Positions 1 to 8,011 of a DNA stretch of 64,000 bases are shown here, one piece after another. Position 1 is the first letter of the stretch, and every line of letters starts with the position of its first letter. Position numbers and translations under genes: made by a program. Below the pieces are notes generated by a model that saw only the letters and a program-made list of their open reading frames with translations, was not told where the DNA came from and ran no database searches. The DNA is from Kineococcus sp. TRM81007 (GTDB taxonomy: Bacteria; Actinomycetota; Actinomycetes; Actinomycetales; Kineococcaceae): contig NZ_JALBVB010000056.1 of NCBI RefSeq assembly GCF_022669155.1, forward strand, positions 221,998 through 285,997. The letters are read 5' to 3'.

Positions 1-6
1 CGCGGG

Positions 7-1131
7 GTGCCGGCGGACCCCACCACCTGCGCCGCCCCCGCGGCCGCGCCCCGGCGCTCGCTGCTGGTGCTCACCGTGGCCGTCCTGGCGGTCTGCGGGA
101 CGCTGAGCCTGGGGGCCGTGGCGATGGAGGTGGGCCTGTCGGGCGCGCTGCCCGCGCTGGCCCTGGCGGCGGTTCCGGTGGGGCCCGTGCTGGCGGCCGT
201 GGTGTGGCTGGACCGCCACGAGGCCGAGCCGCCGCACCTGCTGGCCTTCGCCTTCGGCTGGGGCGCGTGCGTGGCCAGCCTGGGCGCCCTGGTGCTGAAC
301 TCGCTGTCCTCCCGCCTGCTGGAGCGCGCCGTCGGGGACGTGACCAGCTCCTCCGTGCTCGTCGCGCCCGTGGTCGAGGAGGTCCTCAAGGGCCTGGGCG
401 TCCTGCTGCTGCTGCTCAAGCAGCGCCGCCAGTTCGACGGCGTCGTCGACGGCATCGTGTACGCGGCGTTCGTCGGCGTGGGTTTCGCCTACCTGGAGAA
501 CGTCCTGTACCTGGGGCGCGCCCTGGGCGACGAGGAACCGGCGGCGCTCGTGACGGTGTTCGTGCTGCGCTGCGTGGTCTCCCCGTTCGCGCACCCGCTG
601 TTCACCATGGCCGTCGGCGTCGGGCTGGGCCTGGCGGCCGAGCGCCGGCCGGTGCGCGTGCGGGTGGCGGCGCCGCTGCTCGGGCTCCTGCTGGGCGTGG
701 GGCTGCACTCGCTGTGGAACGCCAGCGCCGGGGCGGGCACGGCGGCGTTCGTGGAGGTGTACCTGCTGCTGCAGGTCCCGGTGTTCGTCGCGGCGCTGGG
801 CGTGGCGCTGGCCGCGCGGGCGCGCGAGGCGCGGCTGGTGGGCCGCTACCTGGAGGTGTACGTGCGCACCGGCTGGCTGCGCGAGGAGGAGGTGCGCGTC
901 CTGGCGTCGCCGTCCGCGCGGCGCTGGGCCCGCGCCGGCGCCCGGGACGCCGGCGGGCGCGAGGCCGCCCGCGCGGTGCGCGACTTCCAGGAGGCGGCCA
1001 CCGCGCTGGCGTTCCGGCGCGAGCGCGTGCGCCGCGGCACCGACCCCGGCTCGCCGGAGGAGGAGCTGGCGCTGCTGCGGCGCCTGTCCGCCGAGCGCTC
1101 CCGGGTGGTGACGCTGGTGCCGGAGCGGTGA
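7..1131 (+). CDS. PrsW-family intramembrane metalloprotease
   Basis: Predicted multi-pass membrane protein of 374 aa, close to the usual length of actinobacterial PrsW-like proteases. The family hallmarks are visible: an EEVLKG motif at residues 124-129, FAYLEN at 160-165, and conserved His at about 196 (SPFAHPLFT) and 234 (HSLWN), which in this family are metal-binding or catalytic. About eight hydrophobic segments lie between residues 15 and 275. The last 100 residues are Arg/Ala-rich and probably cytoplasmic. Family members cleave membrane-bound substrates such as anti-sigma factors, but no anti-sigma gene is nearby, so the substrate is unknown. The GTG start lies seven bases into the window, so an earlier start cannot be excluded. 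Confidence 0.85.
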   Translation: MPADPTTCAAPAAAPRRSLLVLTVAVLAVCGTLSLGAVAMEVGLSGALPALALAAVPVGPVLAAVVWLDRHEAEPPHLLAFAFGWGACVASLGALVLNSLSSRLLERAVGDVTSSSVLVAPVVEEVLKGLGVLLLLLKQRRQFDGVVDGIVYAAFVGVGFAYLENVLYLGRALGDEEPAALVTVFVLRCVVSPFAHPLFTMAVGVGLGLAAERRPVRVRVAAPLLGLLLGVGLHSLWNASAGAGTAAFVEVYLLLQVPVFVAALGVALAARAREARLVGRYLEVYVRTGWLREEEVRVLASPSARRWARAGARDAGGREAARAVRDFQEAATALAFRRERVRRGTDPGSPEEELALLRRLSAERSRVVTLVPER

Positions 1132-1134
1132 GAG

Positions 1135-1152
1135 GCGTCTCACGTGTGACGC
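1135..1152. promoter_or_regulatory. 18-bp inverted repeat with CACGTG core, possible operator ahead of mqo
   Basis: The 18 bases form an inverted repeat with a single mismatched pair (T against T), reading GCGTC-T-CACGTG-T-GACGC. It sits just after the PrsW stop codon and about 48 bp before a TAGCCT hexamer (1200-1205) that could be the mqo -10 box. The arms are short with no loop, so a protein-binding site is more likely than an RNA hairpin. The regulator is unknown. Confidence 0.35.
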
Positions 1153-1215
1153 GGGACACCGTGGCGCCTCCCCGGCGACGACCGCCGCCCGCGAGGCCGT
1201 AGCCTTCCCTGGTCG

Positions 1216-2739
1216 ATGTCCACGGTCGACGCCGTGGTCGATGGAGCCGCACGAGAGACGAGGGTGAGCCCGTTGCCCGCTGCTGACAGGTACGACGCCG
1301 TCCTCGTCGGGGGCGGTGTGATGAGCGCCACCCTCGCCACCGCCCTCACCGAGCTGGAACCGGACTGGTCGGTGCTGGTCCTGGAGAAGCTGGACACCAT
1401 CGGCGCCGAGAGCTCCGACGCGTGGAACAACGCCGGCACGGGCCACTCCGCGCTGTGCGAGCTGAACTACACGCCCGCCAGGCCCGACGGCACCGTCGAC
1501 ATCGCCAAGGCCGTCGCGATCAACGAGCAGTTCCAGGTCAGCCGGCAGTTCTGGGCGCACCTGGTGGAGCAGGGCGTGCTCGGCGACCCGGGCGGGTTCA
1601 TCAACCCCGTCGCCCACATGAGCTTCGTGCGCTCGCGCGACGTGGAGTACCTGCGCACCCGCCACGAGGCGCTCTCGCAGCACCCGCTGTTCGCGGGCAT
1701 GCAGTGGTCCACCGACCACGCCGAGATCGGGGAGTGGGCGCCGCTGCTGGTCGCCGGCCGCGACCCGGGCGAGCGGGTCGCCGCGACCCGGTCCACCGCG
1801 GGCACCGACGTCGACTTCGGGGCGCTGACCCGCGCGCTGCTGACCGGCGCCGCCGGCCGCGGCGTGGAGCTGCTCACCGGGCACGCCGTCACCGACCTCA
1901 CCCGGCGCGGCTCCGGGTGGACGGTGAAGGGCACCGCCGCCGGCGGCGGCTCCTTCGAGGTGTCCACCCCGTTCGTGTTCGTCGGCGCAGGCGGCGGTGC
2001 GCTGCACCTGCTGCAGCGCAGCGGCGTGCCCGAGGGCAAGGGGTTCGGCGGCTTCCCCGTCAGCGGCCAGTGGCTGCGCTGCACCCGCCCGGAGATCGTC
2101 GAGCAGCACGCCGCGAAGGTGTACGGGCAGGCCGAGGTCGGCGCCCCGCCGATGTCCGTGCCGCACCTGGACACCCGCGTCATGGACGGCCGCCGCTCGT
2201 TGATGTTCGGTCCCTACGCCGGTTTCTCGCCGCGGTTCCTGAAGAAGGGCTCGCTGCTGGACCTGCCGCTGTCCGTGAAGCCGGACAACCTGCTGCCGAT
2301 GCTCGCGGTGGCCCGCGACAACGTCCCGCTGATGACGTACCTGGCCAAGCAGCTGACGCAGTCGACGGAGCAGCGGATCGAGGCGCTGCGGGTGTTCTAC
2401 CCGCAGGCGCGCCGCGAGGACTGGGAGCTGCTGACCGCCGGTCAGCGCGTGCAGGTCATCAAGAAGGGCCCGCGCGGCGGGGTGCTGCAGTTCGGCACCG
2501 AGCTCGTGCACGCCGCGGACGGCTCCGTGGCGGCGCTGCTGGGTGCCTCCCCGGGCGCCTCCACGGCCGTGGACGTCGTGCTGCGGCTGCTCGCGCAGTG
2601 CTTCCCCGCCCACCAGGACGCCTGGCGCGAGCGCCTCGTCGGCATGGTCCCCTCGTACGGGCGCAAGCTCTCCGACGAGCCGGACCTGCTCGCGAAGACG
2701 CTGGCGCGCACCCGCGGCGCCCTGCACCTGGCCGCCTGA
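1216..2739 (+). CDS. mqo: Malate:quinone oxidoreductase
   Basis: FAD-dependent, membrane-associated enzyme that oxidises malate to oxaloacetate and passes electrons to quinone, serving the TCA cycle and respiratory chain. The N-terminal dinucleotide-binding motif (VGGGVMSATL, about residues 31-40) is followed by the family-specific block WNNAGTGHSALCELNYTP (about 70-87). KVYGQAEVGAPPMSVPHLDTR and LLGASPGAS come later. At about 500 aa it matches the Corynebacterium-type enzyme over its whole length. The start is uncertain. ATG at 1216 lies 10 bases after a TAGCCT box, while GTG at 1264 would give a protein starting VSPLPAAD, closer to the conserved region. ogt follows after 11 bp and may be cotranscribed. 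Confidence 0.95.
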   Translation: MSTVDAVVDGAARETRVSPLPAADRYDAVLVGGGVMSATLATALTELEPDWSVLVLEKLDTIGAESSDAWNNAGTGHSALCELNYTPARPDGTVDIAKAVAINEQFQVSRQFWAHLVEQGVLGDPGGFINPVAHMSFVRSRDVEYLRTRHEALSQHPLFAGMQWSTDHAEIGEWAPLLVAGRDPGERVAATRSTAGTDVDFGALTRALLTGAAGRGVELLTGHAVTDLTRRGSGWTVKGTAAGGGSFEVSTPFVFVGAGGGALHLLQRSGVPEGKGFGGFPVSGQWLRCTRPEIVEQHAAKVYGQAEVGAPPMSVPHLDTRVMDGRRSLMFGPYAGFSPRFLKKGSLLDLPLSVKPDNLLPMLAVARDNVPLMTYLAKQLTQSTEQRIEALRVFYPQARREDWELLTAGQRVQVIKKGPRGGVLQFGTELVHAADGSVAALLGASPGASTAVDVVLRLLAQCFPAHQDAWRERLVGMVPSYGRKLSDEPDLLAKTLARTRGALHLAA

Positions 2740-2750
2740 CCGGCCCGCCC

Positions 2751-3242
2751 GTGCGCCACGGGGTGCTGCCGTCCCCGCTGGGGGAGCTCACGCTCGCGCG
2801 CGACGAGCGCGGCCTGGTGGGCATCTGGTACGAGGACCACCGCGGCGGTGCGCCCGCGGACCTCGGTGCGCGCGACGACGCCGCGTTCGGTGACGTCGCC
2901 GCCCAGCTGGCGGAGTACTTCGCCGGCGAGCGCACCGCGTTCGACCTGCCGCTCGCCCCGCGCGGGGACGCCTTCGAGGCGCGCGTGCGGGCGGCGCTGC
3001 TCGAGATCCCGTACGGCGCCACGCGCACCTACGGCGAGCTGGCCCGCGCCCTGGGCGGGCCGGGGTACGCGCAGGCCGTGGGCGCCGCCAACGGGCGCAA
3101 CCCGCTGTCGGTGGTGGTGCCCTGCCACCGGGTCGTCGGCGCGGACGGCGCCCTGACGGGCTACGCGGGCGGGCTGTGGCGCAAGCGGTTCCTGCTGTCC
3201 CTGGAGGAACCCGCCGCCGACGCGGCCGGTCGCCTGTTCTGA
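2751..3242 (+). CDS. ogt: Methylated-DNA--protein-cysteine methyltransferase
   Basis: DNA repair protein that removes methyl groups from O6-alkylguanine by irreversible transfer to its own cysteine. It is 163 aa. The catalytic PCHRVVG motif is at about residues 124-130 (acceptor Cys about 125), preceded by the GYAQAVGAAN segment and followed by GYAGGLWRKRFLL, all standard for the Ogt DNA-binding domain. The N-terminal region is short and there is no AdaA-type domain, so this is the stand-alone type. The GTG start at 2751 is 11 bases after the mqo stop, and an in-frame GTG at 2763 is an alternative. It ends in a convergent intergenic region with a large palindrome. Confidence 0.92.
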   Translation: MRHGVLPSPLGELTLARDERGLVGIWYEDHRGGAPADLGARDDAAFGDVAAQLAEYFAGERTAFDLPLAPRGDAFEARVRAALLEIPYGATRTYGELARALGGPGYAQAVGAANGRNPLSVVVPCHRVVGADGALTGYAGGLWRKRFLLSLEEPAADAAGRLF

Positions 3243-3268
3243 ACCCCCGCCCCGCTCGGCCTCCCGCA

Positions 3269-3346
3269 CCCACCCGCTCCCTCCCGCCGTGATCTTGCGC
3301 GGTTGAACGTTGAACCGCGCGAGATCGCCGAGGGGGAGCGGGTGGG
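3269..3346. terminator. Large nested inverted repeat between convergent ogt and LMW-PTP genes
   Basis: Two nested stems share one axis. The outer stem pairs 3269-3281 with 3334-3346 (core CACCCGCTCCC against GGGAGCGGGTG). The inner 14-bp stem pairs 3291-3304 with 3313-3326 and has one T-G pair; its loop is 8 nt. There is no T-run on either side. Its place between two converging genes fits a bidirectional, U-less terminator. The same architecture would also fit a dispersed palindromic (REP-like) element. Confidence 0.6.
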
Positions 3347-3366
3347 CGCGGGAGGGGAGGGGGGCC

Positions 3367-3900
3367 TCAGGGGCGGGAGGCGAGTTCGCGGCGCACGTGC
3401 TCGACGATCCCGTCGGCGGCCGCCTCGACCTGCGCCAGGGCCTCCTCGAAGTCGCCGCGGTCGCCGTACCAGGGGTCGGCGATGTCGAGGGCCGACTCGT
3501 CGGCCACCGCACCCGGCCCGCCCACGTCGGGCGCCGCCGGGTCGAAGGAGCGGTACATCGCGACCCTCGCCGCCGAGGCCTCGTCGGGCGCCTGGGTGCG
3601 CAGCCAGCGAGCGTGCCGCGACGTCATGGCCAGCAGCAGGTCGCGGGAGGCGATCTCCTCGACGGTGACCCGGTGGGCGCGGTGGTCCGGCACGTCGTAG
3701 CCGGCCTCGGCCAGGACCGCGCGGGCGCGCCGGTCCACGGGGTTGCCGTCCTCCTCGTCGCTGATCCCGGAGGAGTCCACGACCACCTGCCCGTCCAGGC
3801 CCGCCTCGGCGAACCGGCGGCGCAGCACGGACTCGGCCATGGGGGAGCGGCAGATGTTCCCGGTGCACACGGTCATCACGCGGTAGGGCACGGGGTTCAT
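3367..3900 (-). CDS. Low-molecular-weight protein tyrosine phosphatase
   Basis: Cytoplasmic phosphatase of 177 aa. The P-loop CTGNICRS begins at Cys12 (C-X5-R with Arg18), and the general-acid loop DPWYG is at about residues 142-146. Both are diagnostic of the LMW-PTP family. The ATG start at 3900 is supported by a GGCGG stretch just upstream. Such enzymes often oppose a bacterial tyrosine kinase in polysaccharide export. The exopolysaccharide locus in this window is 37 kb away and has no visible kinase, so a link is only speculative. It converges with ogt and is divergent from the secreted protease gene. Confidence 0.92.
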   Translation of the reverse strand: MNPVPYRVMTVCTGNICRSPMAESVLRRRFAEAGLDGQVVVDSSGISDEEDGNPVDRRARAVLAEAGYDVPDHRAHRVTVEEIASRDLLLAMTSRHARWLRTQAPDEASAARVAMYRSFDPAAPDVGGPGAVADESALDIADPWYGDRGDFEEALAQVEAAADGIVEHVRRELASRP

Positions 3901-4015
3901 CCTGCCGCCCCCGTCCGATGGTCGCGCGTGGGGCCTTGTGCACGGACTGTGACGCAGTGGATGCTTCAGCGCACCGGTGTCGGAGCAGGCGCCGGAGATC
4001 CCCAGGAGGACACGC

Positions 4016-6304
4016 ATGGGTCTGGACCCCTCGCGCGGCGGTCGCATCGCGGTCGCCGCGCTCTCGGCGACGGCTCTGGCCGTCCCGGCGGCTGCGGCGG
4101 CATCGCCCGCCGCCACCCCTCAGCAGGCCCCCGCCCCCGACGTCCGCCTCCTCGACGGCGAGTACCGCGACGGCGCGCCGCTGCCCGTGCTGGCCCCCGA
4201 CGCCGCCGGGTCGAGCGCCGCGGGAGCACGCACCACCCTGGCGGCGCCCACCGACGGCGGTGCCGGCGACGGCCCGGTGCAGGTCGGCGACCAGCGGGAC
4301 TGGCCGTCCCTCGTCGACGGCGGCGTCACGCCCGACGGCGAGGTCGTCGAGAGCGCGGTCACCGTGCAGGGCTACACGCTGCGCGGCCTCGGCGACAACA
4401 TCGAGGTGTGGGTCGCCGACGACCTCTCCTTCCCCGAGGGCGACTGCCGCAACACCACCGGCGGCGGCGAGCTGGTCGTCGTCACCGACGAGCAGGTCGC
4501 GGGCTTCGTGCAGGAGTTCGACGAGACGATCTACCCGGTGGAGTCCGAGGTGTTCTCCGTCGCCCCGCTGCGCGACGGTTCCGGTGCGGTGCTCGGCGAA
4601 CTGGTCGAGCAGCCCGACGGCGGCACCTACCCCGAGGGGTACTGGACCGGCCAGGGCGACCGCACCGTCGTGCTCGTCGACAACGTCCGCGACCAGAACT
4701 ACTTCGACCCGACGGACGAGAACGGCCGCACCTACATCGCGGGGTTCTTCTACTCGCTGTTCAACGACCTCGTCGACCGCAACGTCATGACGATCGACGG
4801 GTTCGACTGGGTGCACCGCACCGGCGAGAACCCGCCGGACGACTCGCAGGAGCCGGACTACCTGGAGTGCGCCGACTACCTGCAGCGCTCCGGCCTCGGT
4901 GAGCCGGCGGCGCGCACCTACGAGGGGACGTTCGCGCACGAGTACCAGCACCTGCTGGAGCACTACGCCGACCCCGACGAGCTGTCGTGGGTGAACGAGG
5001 GCCTGTCGATGTGGTCCGAGGCCCTGCTCGGGTTCTCCGACCCCGCGCCCGCGCCGAACACCGACGAGGCGGACAGCTACCTCGCCACGTTCCTCGGGTT
5101 CAACGACCAGCCGGAGTACGGCGGCCCCGAGCAGTCCGTCACCCTGTGGGGCGACCAGGGCGACCCGGAGATCCTCGCCGACTACGGCAGCGCCTACGCG
5201 TTCATGCTCTACCTGCACGGCCGGTTCGGTGGCGACGAGTTCATGACGGCCCTGCACAACGAGCCCGAGGGCGGCCTGGCCGGCCTCGACGCGGTGCTGC
5301 GCGAGCGCGGGTACGACGTCCGCTCGCAGGACGTGCTGCACGACTTCCTCGCCGCGATGGCCGTGGACGCGGCCCTCGACGCCGGTGCGAAGGTCAAGCG
5401 CGGGGACGCCGGGGCGCTGCAGGTGGAGGCGATGACCGCGCGCGTGAACTGGGACTCGCCGCAGTCCTACGACTCCCCGGGGGCCCCGGTCAACGGCGCC
5501 GACTTCGTGCGGCTGCGCGACCCCGCCGGTTACGTCGACCGCGGGCTGATCACCTTCAAGGGCTCGAACACCTACCCGACCACCCCGGTGGAGTGGGAGC
5601 AGGACGGCGAGGAGCTGTACTCCGGCAGCGGCGACAACCTCGACCGCGGCGTCGTGCGCGAGTTCACGATCCCGGCGCAGGACCCGACGATCGGCGTGGA
5701 CCTGCAGGTGGACACCGAGGAGGGCTGGGACTTCGCGGTCGTGCAGGTGTGGGACGAGGCCGCCGGCGACTGGGTGTCGCTGTCCAGCGAGGCCACGACC
5801 ACCGAGGCCGACCCCGGCGCCGACCCGCGCATCACCGCGGAACTGCCCGGCCTGACCGGTGAGGTCTCCGGCACGCAGACCTTCGACGCCTCCGCCTACG
5901 CCGGGCAGACCGTCGACGTCGCGATCCGCTACCTCACCGACGGCGGCGTGGCCGAGCCCGGCGTGCGGGTCAGCGGGGTCTCGGTGGGTGGGCAGCCGGT
6001 GGCCGACGCCACCGACCTGTCGACCTGGAGCTCGCTGAGCGAGGCGCACCCGACCGAGGTGGCCGGCTGGACCGTGCAGGTGGTGGGCACCTCCGGGAAG
6101 AGGGTCTCCGTCGTGGAGCTGCCCGTGGTGCGCACCCCGTGGGGCTTCACCACGGTGACCAGCGTCAAGCACGCGCTCGGGTTCACCCCGGAGGTGGCCG
6201 CCGTCCTGGTCACCGCCGACGACCCGAGCGAGAGCATCACCTCGTACGCCACGTACGAGCTGTGCGTGAACGGCGTGCTGCAGCCGGGCGGCGGCACCGC
6301 CTGA
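4016..6304 (+). CDS. Secreted zinc metalloprotease, immune-inhibitor-A (M6)-like
   Basis: Predicted exported protease of 762 aa. An Arg-containing N-terminus and an Ala-rich hydrophobic segment (about residues 10-32) form a signal peptide. The zinc-binding HEYQH lies at about 308-312, followed by NEGLSMWSE at about 327-335, which supplies the third ligand region in M6-like peptidases. The C-terminal half (about 440-760) is rich in Asp/Gly and beta-strand patterns, probably accessory substrate-binding domains. The ATG at 4016 follows an AGGAGGA ribosome site by about seven bases; an in-frame GTG at 3977 lacks one. The substrate is unknown. A strong hairpin follows the stop codon. Confidence 0.82.
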   Translation: MGLDPSRGGRIAVAALSATALAVPAAAAASPAATPQQAPAPDVRLLDGEYRDGAPLPVLAPDAAGSSAAGARTTLAAPTDGGAGDGPVQVGDQRDWPSLVDGGVTPDGEVVESAVTVQGYTLRGLGDNIEVWVADDLSFPEGDCRNTTGGGELVVVTDEQVAGFVQEFDETIYPVESEVFSVAPLRDGSGAVLGELVEQPDGGTYPEGYWTGQGDRTVVLVDNVRDQNYFDPTDENGRTYIAGFFYSLFNDLVDRNVMTIDGFDWVHRTGENPPDDSQEPDYLECADYLQRSGLGEPAARTYEGTFAHEYQHLLEHYADPDELSWVNEGLSMWSEALLGFSDPAPAPNTDEADSYLATFLGFNDQPEYGGPEQSVTLWGDQGDPEILADYGSAYAFMLYLHGRFGGDEFMTALHNEPEGGLAGLDAVLRERGYDVRSQDVLHDFLAAMAVDAALDAGAKVKRGDAGALQVEAMTARVNWDSPQSYDSPGAPVNGADFVRLRDPAGYVDRGLITFKGSNTYPTTPVEWEQDGEELYSGSGDNLDRGVVREFTIPAQDPTIGVDLQVDTEEGWDFAVVQVWDEAAGDWVSLSSEATTTEADPGADPRITAELPGLTGEVSGTQTFDASAYAGQTVDVAIRYLTDGGVAEPGVRVSGVSVGGQPVADATDLSTWSSLSEAHPTEVAGWTVQVVGTSGKRVSVVELPVVRTPWGFTTVTSVKHALGFTPEVAAVLVTADDPSESITSYATYELCVNGVLQPGGGTA

Positions 6305-6320
6305 GCGTCCCGCGCGCCCG

Positions 6321-6356
6321 CGACGCCGCTGCGACCGACCGGTCGCGGCGGCGTCG
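6321..6356. terminator. Bidirectional terminator hairpin between protease gene and aztB
   Basis: A 16-bp stem (6321-6336 with 6341-6356, one T-G pair) is closed by a 4-base loop. It sits 16 bases after the protease stop and 17 bases from the aztB stop on the other strand. No T-run is present, as is common for hairpin terminators in very GC-rich actinobacteria. Confidence 0.75.
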
Positions 6357-6373
6357 TCGCGTCGGGGCGCCGC

Positions 6374-7219
6374 TCAGGACGCCGCGACCACCCGGGCCCG
6401 GCGCACGCGCCCGGACCCGGCCCGGACCGCGGCCACGAGCGCGAACACCGCCAGCGCCAGCAGGACGATCGTGCCGCCGGAGGGCGTGCCCACCACGGCG
6501 GAGGCCGCCACCCCGCCCACGCCGACGGCGGCGCCCAGGGCGCTCGCGGTGAGCAGCAGGGCCCCGAAACCCCGGCACAGCCGCTGGGCGGTGGCGACGG
6601 GCACGACGAGCAGGGCGCTGACCAGCAGCAGCCCCACGGTGCGCATCGAGAGCACGACCGTCACGGCGGTCAGGACGGCCAGGGCGCAGTTCAGCCGGAA
6701 CACCGGCAGGCGCACGGCGCGGGCGTGCTCCTCGTCGCTGCCCGCGGCGAAGAACCACGGCCGCAGCACCAGCACCGCCGCGACGACGACGACGGTGAGC
6801 GCGGCGAAGGCGCGCACGTCCGCGGCGCTGGTCGTGGTGATCGCCCCGAACAGGTAGCTCTCGAGGTTCGCCCCGCCAGCCGGCGCCAGGCTCAGCAGGA
6901 CCGCCCCGCCGGCGATGCCGCCGTAGAACAGCAGCGCGAGCGCGACGTCGCCGCCGGTGCGGCCGCGGTGGCGGACCAGCTCGATCAGCAGGGCCGCGCC
7001 CACGGCGGCGACCAGCGCGGCCCACACCGGGCTGCGCCCCGTGAGCACCCCGACCCCCACGCCGGCGAGGGCGACGTGACCCAGCCCGTCGCCCACCAGG
7101 GACAGCCCGCGCTGGACGAGGAACGCGCCGACGAGCGGGGCGGCCAGGCCGACCATCGCGGCGGCCAGCAGGGCGCGGCGCAGGAACGCGTAGTCCAGGA
7201 GCTGCAGCAGCTCAGGCAC
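6374..7219 (-). CDS. aztB: Zinc ABC transporter permease AztB
   Basis: Integral membrane subunit of a manganese/zinc-type (ABC-3 family) importer, 281 aa with about eight hydrophobic segments. Family signatures include the N-terminal stretch GAFLVQRGLSLVGDGLGHVA with its conserved His, and the later TVGLLLVSALLVVPVATA. Its GTG start overlaps the end of aztA by 8 bp, so the two are translationally coupled. The partner genes fit the AztABCD set: the ATPase is directly upstream, and the binding protein and metallochaperone are on the divergent arm. ZnuB is the generic alternative name. Confidence 0.9.
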   Translation of the reverse strand: MPELLQLLDYAFLRRALLAAAMVGLAAPLVGAFLVQRGLSLVGDGLGHVALAGVGVGVLTGRSPVWAALVAAVGAALLIELVRHRGRTGGDVALALLFYGGIAGGAVLLSLAPAGGANLESYLFGAITTTSAADVRAFAALTVVVVAAVLVLRPWFFAAGSDEEHARAVRLPVFRLNCALAVLTAVTVVLSMRTVGLLLVSALLVVPVATAQRLCRGFGALLLTASALGAAVGVGGVAASAVVGTPSGGTIVLLALAVFALVAAVRAGSGRVRRARVVAAS

Positions 7220-7928
7220 CGGCCGCCACCCGCCCCCGCTGCTCGCAGGCGCAGCCGCCCTCGACCCGCACGACGCGGTGCAGCACGGGGGCGAGGGCGG
7301 CGGTCTCGTGGGTGACGAGGACCACGGCGGTGCCGGCGTCGAGCTGCCGGCGCAGGACGGCGGCGACGGTGCGGGCCGCGGCGGCGTCGACGCCGGCGGT
7401 GGGCTCGTCCAGCAGCAGCAGGCGCGGTGCGCCGGCCAGGGCGCGGGCCAGCAGCACCCGGCGCTGCTGGCCGCCGGAGAGCTCGGCCAGGGGGGCGCGG
7501 GCGCGTGCGCGCAGCCCCACCAGGTCGAGGGCGTCGAGCACGGCGGCCCGGTCGCGGCGGCGCTGCGCCGGCAGCAGGCGCCGCAGGGGGCCGGTGCCCC
7601 CCAGGCGCCCGCCGGCGACGACCTCGGCGGCGGTGGCGGGCACGGCGGTGGCCACCGTGTGCCGCTGCGGGACGTAGCCGAGACCCGCGCCGGCGGGCAG
7701 CCGGTCGTGCCGGTGGCCGAGCACCTCGAGGTGCCCGGAGTGCACCCGGGCCAGGCCCAGGGCGGCGCGCACCAGGGTGGTCTTGCCGGCACCGTTCGGC
7801 CCGAGCAGGGCGACGCACTCGCCGGGGGCGACCTCCAGGTCGACGTCGCGCACGACGGGGCCGTCGGCGTAGCCGGCGCAGCAGCCGCGGTAGGCGAGGG
7901 CGGGGGAGCGGTGGGGAGGCGCTGACAC
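7212..7928 (-). CDS. aztA: Zinc ABC transporter ATP-binding protein AztA
   Basis: Cytoplasmic ATPase powering zinc uptake, 238 aa from the chosen start. Walker A GPNGAGKTT is at about residues 43-51, the signature LSGGQQRR at about 150-157, and Walker B LLLLDEP at about 170-176, with the switch His in VTHE downstream. The GTG at 7928 lies seven bases after a TATCAT hexamer, consistent with a leaderless message. A longer GTG start at 7946 falls inside the proposed Zur box and has no ribosome site. The sequence GCCAGYADGP before Walker A is typical of metal-type ABC ATPases. Zinc-dependent repression by Zur is inferred from the palindrome. Confidence 0.9.
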   Translation of the reverse strand: MSAPPHRSPALAYRGCCAGYADGPVVRDVDLEVAPGECVALLGPNGAGKTTLVRAALGLARVHSGHLEVLGHRHDRLPAGAGLGYVPQRHTVATAVPATAAEVVAGGRLGGTGPLRRLLPAQRRRDRAAVLDALDLVGLRARARAPLAELSGGQQRRVLLARALAGAPRLLLLDEPTAGVDAAAARTVAAVLRRQLDAGTAVVLVTHETAALAPVLHRVVRVEGGCACEQRGRVAAGA

Positions 7929-7936
7929 GGTGTTGA

Positions 7937-7951
7937 TGATAATCACAATCG
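7937..7951. promoter_or_regulatory. Zur-box-like palindrome in the aztA/aztD divergent promoter
   Basis: TGATAATCACAATCG resembles the 7-1-7 TGANAAT-N-ATTNTCA operators bound by the zinc repressor Zur in actinobacteria; the left arm is complete and four of seven bases of the right arm match. On the minus strand it overlaps TATCAT (7936-7941), the likely aztA -10 box. On the plus strand CTGACA (7922-7927) with CACAAT (7944-7949) could form the aztD promoter. One bound repressor would therefore block both arms. Confidence 0.6.
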
Positions 7952-8011
7952 TTTGCTAGCTTCCGGACCGCCCCGCTCGGGGCGCGACCCCCCACGGAAC
8001 CGAGGACCGCC

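Noticed and set aside
3901-6172. Long minus-strand frame opposite the secreted protease.
   Set aside because: Its translation is a Val/Gly/Arg/His mixture without domains, while the plus strand has a signal peptide and an HEYQH zinc site.
7212-7946. Longer aztA start at GTG 7946.
   Set aside because: It would place the start codon inside the Zur-like palindrome and upstream of the TATCAT box, with no ribosome site; GTG 7928 fits better.
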